Shown here: positions 1 to 7,221 of the stretch, one piece after another
Position numbering within the stretch: position 1 is the stretch's first letter
Layout of the letters: the number at the start of each line of letters is the position of its first letter
DNA from: a virus
IMG/VR virus record: IMGVR_UViG_3300022213_000022
Location: 1-32,279 of that record
Length of the DNA: 32,279 nt
Reading direction: 5' to 3' (one strand)
Notes under the pieces: generated by a model
The model's database searches: none
The model's input: the letters and a program-made list of their open reading frames with translations, nothing else
Told to the model about the DNA's origin: nothing
Position numbers and translations under genes: made by a program

Positions 1-2
1 TA

Positions 3-662
3 TGGATCGAGGACGATGTTCCTGCGTCTCAGGCTGGCCAAAACCTGATTCTTACGGCCGCCGCGCCGTACATCGATCTGATCGAAACCGATGCGTCTGC
101 GAATAATGGCGTGTGGCGTGTATACGTCAATTCAGAGCAGTTGAAAATACAGGTCGGGAATGATGCAAAAGACACGTTTGTTGATGCCGTTGTCATTGAC
201 CGAACAGCGAACACGGTCGATACGATCAACTTGAAGGGAACGGCAAACCAGTCCAACGGACTGACGGTTCTCGATACGGCCTTTGTGACCAAAGGCTCGT
301 TTACTCCGACGTTCACCGGGTTTTCTGCGGCACCTTCATCACCGACGATTTACTGGACCAAGATCGGAACGCTGGTGTTCATTCATATGTCATTTGGTGA
401 AGGGACGAGCGATGCCACTGGATTCACAATAACCAACTGGCCTGCCGCTATTCAGTCCGATGCTTCAATACAAGTCCCGGTCGGCGGTCTTGTTGATAAT
501 GGAACAGAGTTTTCAGGAGGATGCGCTTCGTTCTCGTCTGGAAGCGCCACGGTATCCTTTTTCAAAGACTTTGATTTTGGCTTATGGACTGGAAGCGGTA
601 ACAAGGGCATTGCAGGAACTTCAGCATCGTCGTCATTCGTATACTCAACGGATGTGATCTGA
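3..662 (+). CDS. Tail fibre / structural protein, C-terminal part (5' end outside window)
   Basis: The reading frame is open from the first complete codon at position 3 to a TGA at 660-662, so this is the 3' part of a longer gene. The visible 219 residues are rich in Thr, Ser, Gly and Asn and low in charge, like the beta-rich distal part of a phage tail fibre. A stretch GSFTPTFTGF followed by a conserved-looking IYWTKIGTLVFIHM segment resembles repeats in phage tail-fibre and receptor-binding proteins. The TGA overlaps the ATG of the tailspike gene by one base, so the two are probably co-translated. Function is inferred from composition and neighbours; no catalytic motif is visible. A GTG at 111 is an internal codon, not a start. 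Confidence 0.7.
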   Translation, partial: WIEDDVPASQAGQNLILTAAAPYIDLIETDASANNGVWRVYVNSEQLKIQVGNDAKDTFVDAVVIDRTANTVDTINLKGTANQSNGLTVLDTAFVTKGSFTPTFTGFSAAPSSPTIYWTKIGTLVFIHMSFGEGTSDATGFTITNWPAAIQSDASIQVPVGGLVDNGTEFSGGCASFSSGSATVSFFKDFDFGLWTGSGNKGIAGTSASSSFVYSTDVI

Positions 663-2584
663 TGGCACGCATATTCCAACTTCCGCGTCAGGTGCCGATT
701 GTCGGTGGCACTGTCAGTCCCGGAGCTAAGGCCTATTTCGTTTTGACCGGAACCAGCACGCCAGCGGCTACCTATACAGACGCTGCTTTGTCTACCCCAC
801 ACAGCGATCCTGTGGTGGCCGATGCGGCTGGTGTGTTTCCGGTCGTTTTTCTTGATCCAGCTGTTGATTACGACCTGACAATTGACGATGCAGCGGACGC
901 GCTGATTTACGAAGAACCCCATATTCAGGACAGCATAGATGCATTGACACAATCGGAAATCGGGGCTGTTCTTTTTCCAATAAGCGACGCAGAAACATCT
1001 GCCGGCCTGGTTATTGGTGATCTGACGACAAACTGGTATTACGGCGACATTCGCCGTTACGGCGCCACGACAACTTCAACAACAAACCGGGCGGCCGTTC
1101 AGGCGTCATTGAATCAATACTCTCATGGCGGCGCGCCAACATTTGTTCCGTGGGGCCGCTGGCGCTGCGAGGGAACGGTCTACGGTTATTACCATGTAAC
1201 GAACAATCCAGACTTCGCTTCTGCTGATCGCTTGCAGGCAAAAGTTTTTATTCAGGGTGTGGGTCGGATTGAAGTCAATCACTATAACAACAGCGAATAT
1301 TCCGGTTCTGTTCTTCAATTCACATCAGGGCAGCTGGATATCCACGATGGTCATACAACGGCTGCTCGCGGCTCCATTATGCGCGATTTGGTAATACTGA
1401 ATAACGATGCCACGGCGAAAACGATTCGTGCCTATTACACGCCGAGCGGTACTCAGTGGTTCAATCTGTTTGTAGCGAATGCCGGCGATGGAGGTCAGCT
1501 GGATTTGCAGGACATATTTAATGCCGAGTTTATGGACATCATGGCGTATGGAAACGGAGCTGGAACGGGAATCAAGTACGATGCGGTACAGGCCGGAGGC
1601 GGCAACGTGACGATGGTCAATGTCACTTCCAGAAACAACGCTATCGACTGGGATTTGGGTTCTGCGTATGACGTAGCGCGATCCAACTTTATAAAAAACT
1701 GGACTTTCAAGAACTGTCAGGGGGCTGGCAGCCCGATTCATTGGCGGGTACGACACGGCATTGGGCAAGCTACCTGGGAGAACTGCTGGAACGAAGGCGC
1801 GACCGGGGTTGCAGGAAGGGGCTTTGCATTTTCCGATATGGCGGGCTGGCAAGATGCGGGCTCGGTCAATCCCGGTCAATTGCTGCTGACAGGCGGCGGC
1901 AATTATTCCGATGCTGCTACGGACTCAGGATTCGTACACATCGAAATCGGTGACGATACAGCCACGGAGACGACTGATGGTGTTGGTCCGATCACGATTC
2001 AGGATGTGACGCTCGGGCAGATCGGCAACAACACCATAGGCATTCGGGTTCACAATTCTACTAATGCCGGTCCACGGGTTCTAAGCAGAATAAACGCACA
2101 CAACAATGGCGGAGTGTTCTGTGCGCTAGATGACGAGGTGCAGATAGGGCCGGTGATATGGGAAAACTACGACGATTCAGAATATGGGTATGCCAACCAT
2201 GTCACCGATACAACCGGGGCCACTGATTTACGCAGTCGACTGTCTGTCTATATGGATGAATCTTATAACATTCGGCCCGCTTCAGAATCGTTCAGTGAGA
2301 AGACCATTACCGGCGGGATCGCTGCGGTAACGGCGTTAACGCATTCTATCGACACGCAAGCCGACGCTTCAAGCGATGATCTGGATACGCTGACTGGAGG
2401 AATACCGGGGCAGACGTTAATCCTTCGTGCAGCAGATTCGGCTCGTACTGTTGTTTGTAAGGACGGAACAGGGAACCTGCTTCTGGCAGGTGACTTTAGC
2501 TTGGACAATGTGGAAGACCGGCTATACTTGCACTATGACGGAGTTAATTACGTGGAAATATCCAGATCGGATAACGGTGCCTAA
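662..2584 (+). CDS. Tailspike with head-binding-like N-terminus and right-handed beta-helix
   Basis: This 640-residue protein starts with a compact beta-rich domain (about 1-95) like the particle-binding domains of podovirus and siphovirus tailspikes. Around residues 120-165, DIRRYGA, then NRAAVQASL, matches the N-terminal cap of pectate-lyase-type beta-helix proteins (the usual FGAxGDG...DxxAxQxAI pattern). A long Asn/Gly/Asp-rich section of short beta repeats follows to about residue 530, then a compact C-terminal domain that probably trimerises or binds receptor. The role is host-surface recognition and probably polysaccharide cleavage or binding. The catalytic residues cannot be assigned by eye. 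The ATG overlaps the previous stop by one base, and the stop TAA overlaps the next ATG. Confidence 0.85.
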   Translation: MARIFQLPRQVPIVGGTVSPGAKAYFVLTGTSTPAATYTDAALSTPHSDPVVADAAGVFPVVFLDPAVDYDLTIDDAADALIYEEPHIQDSIDALTQSEIGAVLFPISDAETSAGLVIGDLTTNWYYGDIRRYGATTTSTTNRAAVQASLNQYSHGGAPTFVPWGRWRCEGTVYGYYHVTNNPDFASADRLQAKVFIQGVGRIEVNHYNNSEYSGSVLQFTSGQLDIHDGHTTAARGSIMRDLVILNNDATAKTIRAYYTPSGTQWFNLFVANAGDGGQLDLQDIFNAEFMDIMAYGNGAGTGIKYDAVQAGGGNVTMVNVTSRNNAIDWDLGSAYDVARSNFIKNWTFKNCQGAGSPIHWRVRHGIGQATWENCWNEGATGVAGRGFAFSDMAGWQDAGSVNPGQLLLTGGGNYSDAATDSGFVHIEIGDDTATETTDGVGPITIQDVTLGQIGNNTIGIRVHNSTNAGPRVLSRINAHNNGGVFCALDDEVQIGPVIWENYDDSEYGYANHVTDTTGATDLRSRLSVYMDESYNIRPASESFSEKTITGGIAAVTALTHSIDTQADASSDDLDTLTGGIPGQTLILRAADSARTVVCKDGTGNLLLAGDFSLDNVEDRLYLHYDGVNYVEISRSDNGA

Positions 2585-2991
2585 TGACAACCCTTCTCAC
2601 AATCCTCAAACATCTATGGCCTACAACATGGTTAAAAGCAATGTTACAAGAAGCTGAACATGCGCCGGCAACAGTGCTCGGCATCTTCGTCTTATGGTTA
2701 ACGATCATAGTCCTGTCACTATCCGCGTGGTCTGCTTACTCGAAAGACGCCGAAGCGGCCGATGCGAAGTTCGCTACAGTACAAACGCTCATAGCCAAAA
2801 ACACCGAGGCGTTGGATTGCGCTCGCAGAGATCGCGTTATATCCGCCAAGACGCGGGAAGTTAACAACTTGTCACGGCTTCTCGAGTTAGCTACTGACGA
2901 AAATGAAAAACGCGATATAAATCTGCAACTATCCGAAGCACAGCGCGATCTCAACAAAGCCCAGCAAGGCTATGACGCCAAATGCTTATAG
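2584..2991 (+). CDS. Membrane-anchored coiled-coil protein of the lysis region
   Basis: 135 residues. A hydrophobic segment at about 28-52 (VLGIFVLWLTIIVLSLSAW) forms one membrane span. A charged, Ala/Glu/Arg-rich helical tail of about 80 residues follows, predicted to be a coiled coil (heptad-like NLSRLLELATDENEKRDINL). The topology resembles a pinholin, antiholin or second spanin-like protein, but no family can be named with confidence. It sits directly between the tailspike gene (one-base overlap) and a two-span holin candidate, so a role in lysis timing or membrane anchoring is an inference from position. Two Cys residues lie in the tail (about 79 and the penultimate residue). Confidence 0.65.
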   Translation: MTTLLTILKHLWPTTWLKAMLQEAEHAPATVLGIFVLWLTIIVLSLSAWSAYSKDAEAADAKFATVQTLIAKNTEALDCARRDRVISAKTREVNNLSRLLELATDENEKRDINLQLSEAQRDLNKAQQGYDAKCL

Positions 2992-3001
2992 GAGTTAACC
3001 T

Positions 3002-3253
3002 ATGTTCATACAGAAAGTAAACAAGGAATGGGTCGTCAAGAAGAAGTTCGCCTTCGCCGCTGTTGCCCTGGCAGCTATCACCGTGATAGGCTTACACGGT
3101 CTGATGCTGGCACAGTCGGTATCCGACACGGCCGTTCTTCTGACGGCTTACACGACAGCCAGCGGCGCGGTACTGGCGCTCATATTCGCCGCTGACATTA
3201 CCGACAAGAAACTCAATCAAGGAAGTTACGAGCCCAAGTCCAACAAGGAATAG
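3002..3253 (+). CDS. Putative holin (two transmembrane segments)
   Basis: 83 residues with a short basic N-terminus (VNKEWVVKKK), two hydrophobic segments at about 15-36 and 43-65, and a short hydrophilic charged C-terminus. This is the size and topology of a class II holin, which permeabilises the inner membrane and releases the endolysin. It lies directly upstream of the endolysin gene (3-base gap), the classical holin-lysin order. A GGAG-type ribosome-binding site (AGGAGTTAACCT) precedes the ATG. Sequence family not recognised; the call rests on topology and position. Confidence 0.7.
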   Translation: MFIQKVNKEWVVKKKFAFAAVALAAITVIGLHGLMLAQSVSDTAVLLTAYTTASGAVLALIFAADITDKKLNQGSYEPKSNKE

Positions 3254-3256
3254 TTT

Positions 3257-3910
3257 ATGCAAGTGTCGCTTGAACAACTGAAAGACATCCTTCCGCATTG
3301 CCGCTACCCGGAAGATTGGGTAAGACCGCTGAACGATGCCATGTTCAGCAGGGAAATCGCAAACAAGCTCCAGCGCGTGTGTGCTTTCCTCGGACAAATC
3401 GCCGTAGAGTCCGCGGAATTGAACCGAACCGAGGAAAATCTGGCCTACTCGCCGCAGCGCATCATGGCGGTATGGCCAACCCGATTCAAGGACTTGGAAG
3501 AGGCGCTGGCGTACGGGCGGAACCCGGAGCGGCTCGGCAACAAGGTGTACGCCGATCGCATGGGCAACGGCCCGGTGGAATCCGGTGACGGCTTCCGTTA
3601 CCGCGGACGCGGCCTGATCCAGATCACCGGGCGAAGTAACTACAACCGTATCGGCGAACTGATGGGGCTGCCGGCATTAGCCGAGCACCCGGACAAGCTG
3701 GTTACTCCGCGCTACGCTGCGTTGTCGGCCGCGGTCTTCTGGGAAGACAACGGCCTGAATGACATCGCCGATACCATCACTGCCAAGAACCTGAAGGCGC
3801 GGGTAAAAGCCATCACCAAACGGGTGAACGGCGGTGTTCACGGGCTGGACGAACGGCTCGCTTTTACCGAGAAAGCACTCGAAGTGCTGGACCAAGGGTT
3901 TGAACTTTAA
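3257..3910 (+). CDS. Endolysin, GH19 chitinase-like muramidase
   Basis: 217 residues with the GH19 phage-lysin signatures: QIAVESAEL at 47-55 (catalytic-Glu segment), TEENLAYSPQRI at 58-69, and FRYRGRGLIQITGRSNY at 113-129. By analogy with characterised GH19 phage lysins, E51, E60 and T124 are likely catalytic residues. It cleaves the glycan strands of peptidoglycan to lyse the cell. There is no signal peptide, so export through the holin upstream is expected. There is no separate cell-wall-binding domain; the length is typical of a single-domain Gram-negative lysin. The stop overlaps the ATG of the i-spanin gene. Confidence 0.92.
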   Translation: MQVSLEQLKDILPHCRYPEDWVRPLNDAMFSREIANKLQRVCAFLGQIAVESAELNRTEENLAYSPQRIMAVWPTRFKDLEEALAYGRNPERLGNKVYADRMGNGPVESGDGFRYRGRGLIQITGRSNYNRIGELMGLPALAEHPDKLVTPRYAALSAAVFWEDNGLNDIADTITAKNLKARVKAITKRVNGGVHGLDERLAFTEKALEVLDQGFEL

Positions 3911-4314
3911 TGTGGCTGACCTTTCTAAAATCTCTGAAGTCGCTGTTAAACCCCACCGTACTGCTGACGGTCACCCTTGCGAGTGCGTCCGCTGCCGGTG
4001 TCGGGTACTATCGCGGGGCGACCAACACGCGAAACGCGATCGAGGCCAGCGAGGCGAAGTTGGAGAGGGTGCGCCAGATAACCTACGACGCAGCCTTGGC
4101 GGCAACTGCCGAGGAAATCTCGAAGATTCAGATCGTCAACAGGACGATCCGACAGGAGTTGGAACGTGAGATCAGGACTGAAACGAAGTACGTTGATTGC
4201 CGCAGCAGTGATGATGTTGTGCGGTTGCTCAACGCTGTCCTCGCGGGAGCAGCCCCGGCAGAGTCCGTTGATAGCGGTGAGCTGCCCGACGTTGACGCCG
4301 CTGACGGGCAATAG
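3910..4314 (+). CDS. Rz: Rz-like inner-membrane spanin subunit
   Basis: 134 residues with an N-terminal membrane anchor at about 12-34 (LLNPTVLLTVTLASASAAGVGYY), then a long charged helical periplasmic domain (Glu/Arg/Ala-rich) and an Asp/Ala/Gly-rich tail with one Cys (VDCRSSDD). This is the expected architecture of an i-spanin, which joins an outer-membrane lipoprotein to fuse the two membranes in the last step of Gram-negative lysis. It directly follows the endolysin, and a second gene is embedded out of frame in its 3' part (4166-4396), the classic Rz/Rz1 arrangement. Confidence 0.88.
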   Translation: MWLTFLKSLKSLLNPTVLLTVTLASASAAGVGYYRGATNTRNAIEASEAKLERVRQITYDAALAATAEEISKIQIVNRTIRQELEREIRTETKYVDCRSSDDVVRLLNAVLAGAAPAESVDSGELPDVDAADGQ

Positions 4315-4396
4315 CTTCGGCGAGATCATAGCCAAGCTGGCGGAAGTGGCGGGCCAATACAACGAATGCCGGCGGGCGGCTTTGGGTGTGGAATAG
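4166..4396 (+). CDS. Rz1: Rz1-like outer-membrane lipoprotein spanin subunit (embedded gene)
   Basis: 76 residues starting inside the i-spanin gene in another frame and running 82 bases beyond it. The N-terminus is basic (MRSGLKR), followed by a hydrophobic core and the lipobox LCGC, with the second Cys (about residue 20) as the acylation site. The mature protein is short and Pro/Ser-rich (REQPRQSPLIAVSCPTL), as in Rz1 proteins. It partners the Rz-like protein to bridge the periplasm. About 149 bases encode both proteins. The stop TAG is followed directly by the ATG of the next gene. Confidence 0.9.
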   Translation: MRSGLKRSTLIAAAVMMLCGCSTLSSREQPRQSPLIAVSCPTLTPLTGNSFGEIIAKLAEVAGQYNECRRAALGVE

Positions 4397-4912
4397 ATGG
4401 AACTTTTCTTTCAATGGTTGATTGAAAAGTTCGAGGCGTTTTATTGTGTTTACATAGTACGTCCATACGAACGTGCTGTTCATATTCGCGGCGGAAGGCT
4501 TCTGAAAGTCAGCCCGCCCGGATGGTACTTCAAACGCCCCTTTGAATACGACGAAATTCATAAGCTTAATGTTGTATACGACACAATCAATCTGAATACC
4601 CAAGTCGTAACTGACAACAAAAAGCAATCGTACGTCATAAGTTCTGTGATCGGTTGGCAGATTCGAGAAGAGGCTTGCGCGAAGCTTATAATAGAACTCG
4701 AAGATTACGAAGACGTATTAGCCAACACCGTATACGGCGAGCTTGCGCGGGTAGCCAGAGAATACGATTTCGATAATGTTAGCCAAATAGAAGAAAAGGC
4801 GGCAACGGCTATTCGTAGAAAATTAGGACGTTACGGCGTTGATTTGAAAGATTTGTGGATAACAGACCTTGCTAAAGCCCGGACTTATCGGCTTGTAACC
4901 GGTAACGATTAG
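4397..4912 (+). CDS. SPFH / Band 7 (stomatin-prohibitin-like) domain protein
   Basis: 171 residues. The pattern YERAVHIRGGRLLKVSPPGW then YFKRPFEYDEIHKLNV matches the start of an SPFH/Band 7 domain (typical: E.GV..R.GK....PG..F..PF.....). It continues with VVTDNKKQSYVISSVIGWQI (typical T.D.....V...I.W.I), and an acidic/basic helical end. The hydrophobic N-terminus (FFQWLIEKFEAFYCVYIV) could anchor it in the membrane. SPFH proteins scaffold membrane microdomains and often regulate proteases such as FtsH. Here it is a minimal, C-terminally short version with no long coiled-coil tail. It abuts the o-spanin stop, so it is probably expressed with the lysis genes. A role in superinfection exclusion, membrane protection or lysis control is speculative. 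Confidence 0.75.
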   Translation: MELFFQWLIEKFEAFYCVYIVRPYERAVHIRGGRLLKVSPPGWYFKRPFEYDEIHKLNVVYDTINLNTQVVTDNKKQSYVISSVIGWQIREEACAKLIIELEDYEDVLANTVYGELARVAREYDFDNVSQIEEKAATAIRRKLGRYGVDLKDLWITDLAKARTYRLVTGND

Positions 4913-6303
4913 ACCCTCTTCCGTAGCGCCCGCATCAGCTTCACCTGGTCAATGTCCTTCCCTTCCAGCATTGACATGTAATCCTCGTCGATCGTATCGC
5001 GAGCCACCAGCACTTGAATCATCAAGTCCTCCGATCCCCGACGATGCCCTCCCGCCAGCCTGGCGATCAACTGCAACCACCACTCGAGATTGTTGGTCGG
5101 CCCGAACCAGATAAGGTCTCGGGCGCCTGACTTGTACAGCTTGTTCAGCCCGTGCCCGCCCGAGGCCGGGTGGATAATACCATAATCCAGCTCGCCGCGC
5201 TCGAAAGCGTTCATGGACGCCTCCGACTTCAATTGAGCCCACCGGCCGCCATAGCGTGTCAGGCGCTCCCCTATGCGCGCCAGATCGCTTCTGAAGCCGT
5301 ACCCTATCAGGACCGGTCCTGAGAACGAAAGCTCGTCCAGCGCCTCACAGAGAGCGTCCAGCTTGGCGTCGTGCAACCGTTCGAAGCTCCCACGGTCATC
5401 CGTGTACACGGCCCCGGAGGCGAGCTGGAGCAGCTTCCCGCCAAGGACGCCCGCGTTGGCCGCTGTGATCGTATGCGGGTCCAGTTGCAGAATAGCCTCG
5501 CGCGCCAGCTTACGGTACTGCCGCATCACGGCCGGTGAGAGCGTGACCTTGATCTGGTTGACCGGGACCGCCGGCTGGGCGTCCGGGATGGACAACACGA
5601 TGTCACTGATAAGACTTTGAATCTCTTCGGCTGCCCCGTCCTTGATCTCGTACTTGAACCCCCACTCCTGGGGTGCATTGAACCACCTTTTCAGGAAAGC
5701 GTCCTCGGTCGCCCCGAGGCGGTGCCCGCCATCCAGCATGTATATCTGGTGCCAGATATCCCGGTAGCCGTTCGGCGAGGGCGTCCCGGTCAGCTCCAGC
5801 ACGGTTTGTGCCAGCCCGTAACGGGCGACCCCGGAGGCGGCTACCGAGCACTGGGCCGACTGGCTCTTGTAACTCTGCGCCTCGTCCATCGTGAACCAGT
5901 CCCACGGCCACTTGCGGATTTGCTTGAACTTGGTCTTGGTGCCGACCTCAACGTAGCCTGAGAAGAGCCAGGCGAGGTTCTCGCGGTTGACGGTGTGGAT
6001 GTCGGCCGGCACCTTGAGAGCGTCCAGCCGGTTCTGTCTCGAACCGTGAATACGGGAGACGGTCAGTCCTTGCAGGTGCGCCCACTGTTCGACCTCTTCA
6101 TGCCACACGTCACGGGCAACCCGGAGTGGCGCCGTGACCAGCATACGGCGGGCGTCGAAAGAGTTGGAGGCGTCAGCAAAGGCGGTTAGGGCGGTGCCGG
6201 TCTTCCCTGTCCCCATGCCCATCCAGAGTGCAGCCTTCGGATGTTGTCTTACATGGTCGATCCCTTGCAGTTGGGACGGTGTGAGGTTGTTACGATCCAG
6301 CAC
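4909..6303 (-). CDS. SNF2-family superfamily 2 DNA helicase / translocase
   Basis: 464 residues with SF2 motifs in order: Q-motif-like LTPSQLQGIDHV (8-18), Walker A GMGTGKT (29-35), motif Ia TAPLRVARDVW, DEAQ box (140-143) and motif III LTGTP (171-175). Motif VI lies near 410-425 and is degenerate: QLIARLAGGHRRG instead of the usual QxxxRxxRxGQ. Phage SNF2 helicases act in replication or recombination fork remodelling. The start is a GTG at 6303 without a clear Shine-Dalgarno sequence, overlapping the upstream small gene by 14 bases, which suggests translational coupling. The stop codon overlaps that of the convergent SPFH gene. Confidence 0.9.
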   Translation of the reverse strand: MLDRNNLTPSQLQGIDHVRQHPKAALWMGMGTGKTGTALTAFADASNSFDARRMLVTAPLRVARDVWHEEVEQWAHLQGLTVSRIHGSRQNRLDALKVPADIHTVNRENLAWLFSGYVEVGTKTKFKQIRKWPWDWFTMDEAQSYKSQSAQCSVAASGVARYGLAQTVLELTGTPSPNGYRDIWHQIYMLDGGHRLGATEDAFLKRWFNAPQEWGFKYEIKDGAAEEIQSLISDIVLSIPDAQPAVPVNQIKVTLSPAVMRQYRKLAREAILQLDPHTITAANAGVLGGKLLQLASGAVYTDDRGSFERLHDAKLDALCEALDELSFSGPVLIGYGFRSDLARIGERLTRYGGRWAQLKSEASMNAFERGELDYGIIHPASGGHGLNKLYKSGARDLIWFGPTNNLEWWLQLIARLAGGHRRGSEDLMIQVLVARDTIDEDYMSMLEGKDIDQVKLMRALRKRV

Positions 6304-6493
6304 GGTCGCCGTATGCCCGTATCCCCGAATACGATCGGTCCCACATCCCGGTAGCGATCTCGCGTATTTCGCGTAAGCGCAGCTCGAGTCCGGTGGTTCT
6401 CAACGCCATTTCGCGTATCTTCTCCTGCTGATTCCGGACTCGCTTTCGGAGTTCTGACAGTTCGCCCGGATAACTTTCCACTTCGTTGTTCAT
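6290..6493 (-). CDS. Small coiled-coil protein of the replication operon
   Basis: 67 residues, mostly charged alpha-helix (ELSELRKRVRNQQEKIREMA) with heptad spacing, so a short coiled coil is likely. The ATG at 6493 was chosen over an upstream in-frame codon because it forms an ATGA overlap with the stop of the VRR-NUC gene, the rule for this operon. No family is recognised. Its position between a nuclease and a helicase gene suggests a small accessory or adaptor to one of them (inference). Confidence 0.6.
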   Translation of the reverse strand: MNNEVESYPGELSELRKRVRNQQEKIREMALRTTGLELRLREIREIATGMWDRSYSGIRAYGDRAGS

Positions 6494-6861
6494 GTCAGAT
6501 TCTCCTGTGCGTAAAGCAACTCTTTGAACTTGTCCACGTCGTCGATCACGTAAACCCATAACCGGACAGCCCGCATTCGTGCGTGTTCTTTCTGCTGCAA
6601 CTCAGTAGGTTTGCCACCAGGCCGTTTGAACTCCACAAAGAATACGTGACCTTCCTTGGCGAAGATGTAATCGGGTACCGACGTGTTACCGGGAGCCGCG
6701 CTGAACTTCCTCGCCCACCAGCCTTTACTTCGGGCGTGCTTGACGCTCGGCCCCTGTATGTCTTTCTCCTTCAACGGCCGTTTCGTCTCTTTCCAGTCGC
6801 TCACGTCGAATGCGTCTTTCACGTTTGAATACCCTGTTCCAGTTTCTTTCGAGAGTGTCAT
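6490..6861 (-). CDS. VRR-NUC domain nuclease
   Basis: 123 residues. The C-terminal half carries the VRR-NUC (PD-(D/E)XK superfamily) signature: GNTSVPDYIF (58-67; catalytic D64), FFVEFKRPGGKPTELQ (74-89; catalytic E77 and K79, then the conserved Q). Stand-alone VRR-NUC proteins are common phage enzymes that cut branched DNA structures and usually sit beside an SF2 helicase, as here. The N-terminal 40 residues are variable. The start at 6861 overlaps the upstream stop as ATGA. Confidence 0.9.
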   Translation of the reverse strand: MTLSKETGTGYSNVKDAFDVSDWKETKRPLKEKDIQGPSVKHARSKGWWARKFSAAPGNTSVPDYIFAKEGHVFFVEFKRPGGKPTELQQKEHARMRAVRLWVYVIDDVDKFKELLYAQENLT

Positions 6862-7061
6862 TGTCCACGAACTGTGGACGGCGTTTGCTGCCTTTGCTCA
6901 CCCGGCTCCTCCCACATTCGAATGTATTTCATGCCGAAGTCGACATCCTTTTCCGGGTAGCCTTCGTCAAGCAACCACTGTCTGAAGTCAGTAACGTCTT
7001 CAGGCAACACCTTGGGAAAGCCGTACCTCCAACCCGAAGGCGGATCGACGAACTTACTCAT
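6858..7061 (-). CDS. Conserved phage hypothetical protein
   Basis: 67 residues, soluble, rich in aromatic residues (SGWRYGFPKVLPEDVTDFRQ, then KDVDFGMKYIRMWEE). The pattern PPSGWRYGFPK followed by a FRQWLLDEGYPEKDV helix recalls a small family found near phage VRR-NUC and polymerase genes, but no function is known to me. It overlaps the downstream VRR-NUC start (ATGA) and the upstream gene by 8 bases, so it belongs to the polymerase-nuclease-helicase translation unit. Confidence 0.7.
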   Translation of the reverse strand: MSKFVDPPSGWRYGFPKVLPEDVTDFRQWLLDEGYPEKDVDFGMKYIRMWEEPGEQRQQTPSTVRGQ

Positions 7062-7221
7062 TTCCTGTAACTCTTCCGATCTTGTTCTCGAGTTCCTGCA
7101 TGATCAGAAACACTTTATCCAACTCGTAGTCGTACTTAGTGCTCGACCACGCAGCAGCAGCAGCAAGCACGGTGAAAACTCCTGCTCCAAACGAAGCCAG
7201 CACAAGTAAAAACAAATTCAT
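7054..7221 (-). CDS. Small single-span membrane protein
   Basis: 55 residues: hydrophobic N-terminal segment (NLFLLVLASFGAGVFTVLAAA, about 2-24), then a charged helical tail (YDYELDKVFLIMQELENKIG). The ATG at 7221 overlaps the polymerase stop as ATGA and is preferred over an earlier in-frame codon inside the polymerase gene. The role is unknown. Its place inside the replication operon could mean membrane tethering of a replication factor (speculative). Confidence 0.55.
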   Translation of the reverse strand: MNLFLLVLASFGAGVFTVLAAAAAWSSTKYDYELDKVFLIMQELENKIGRVTGNE

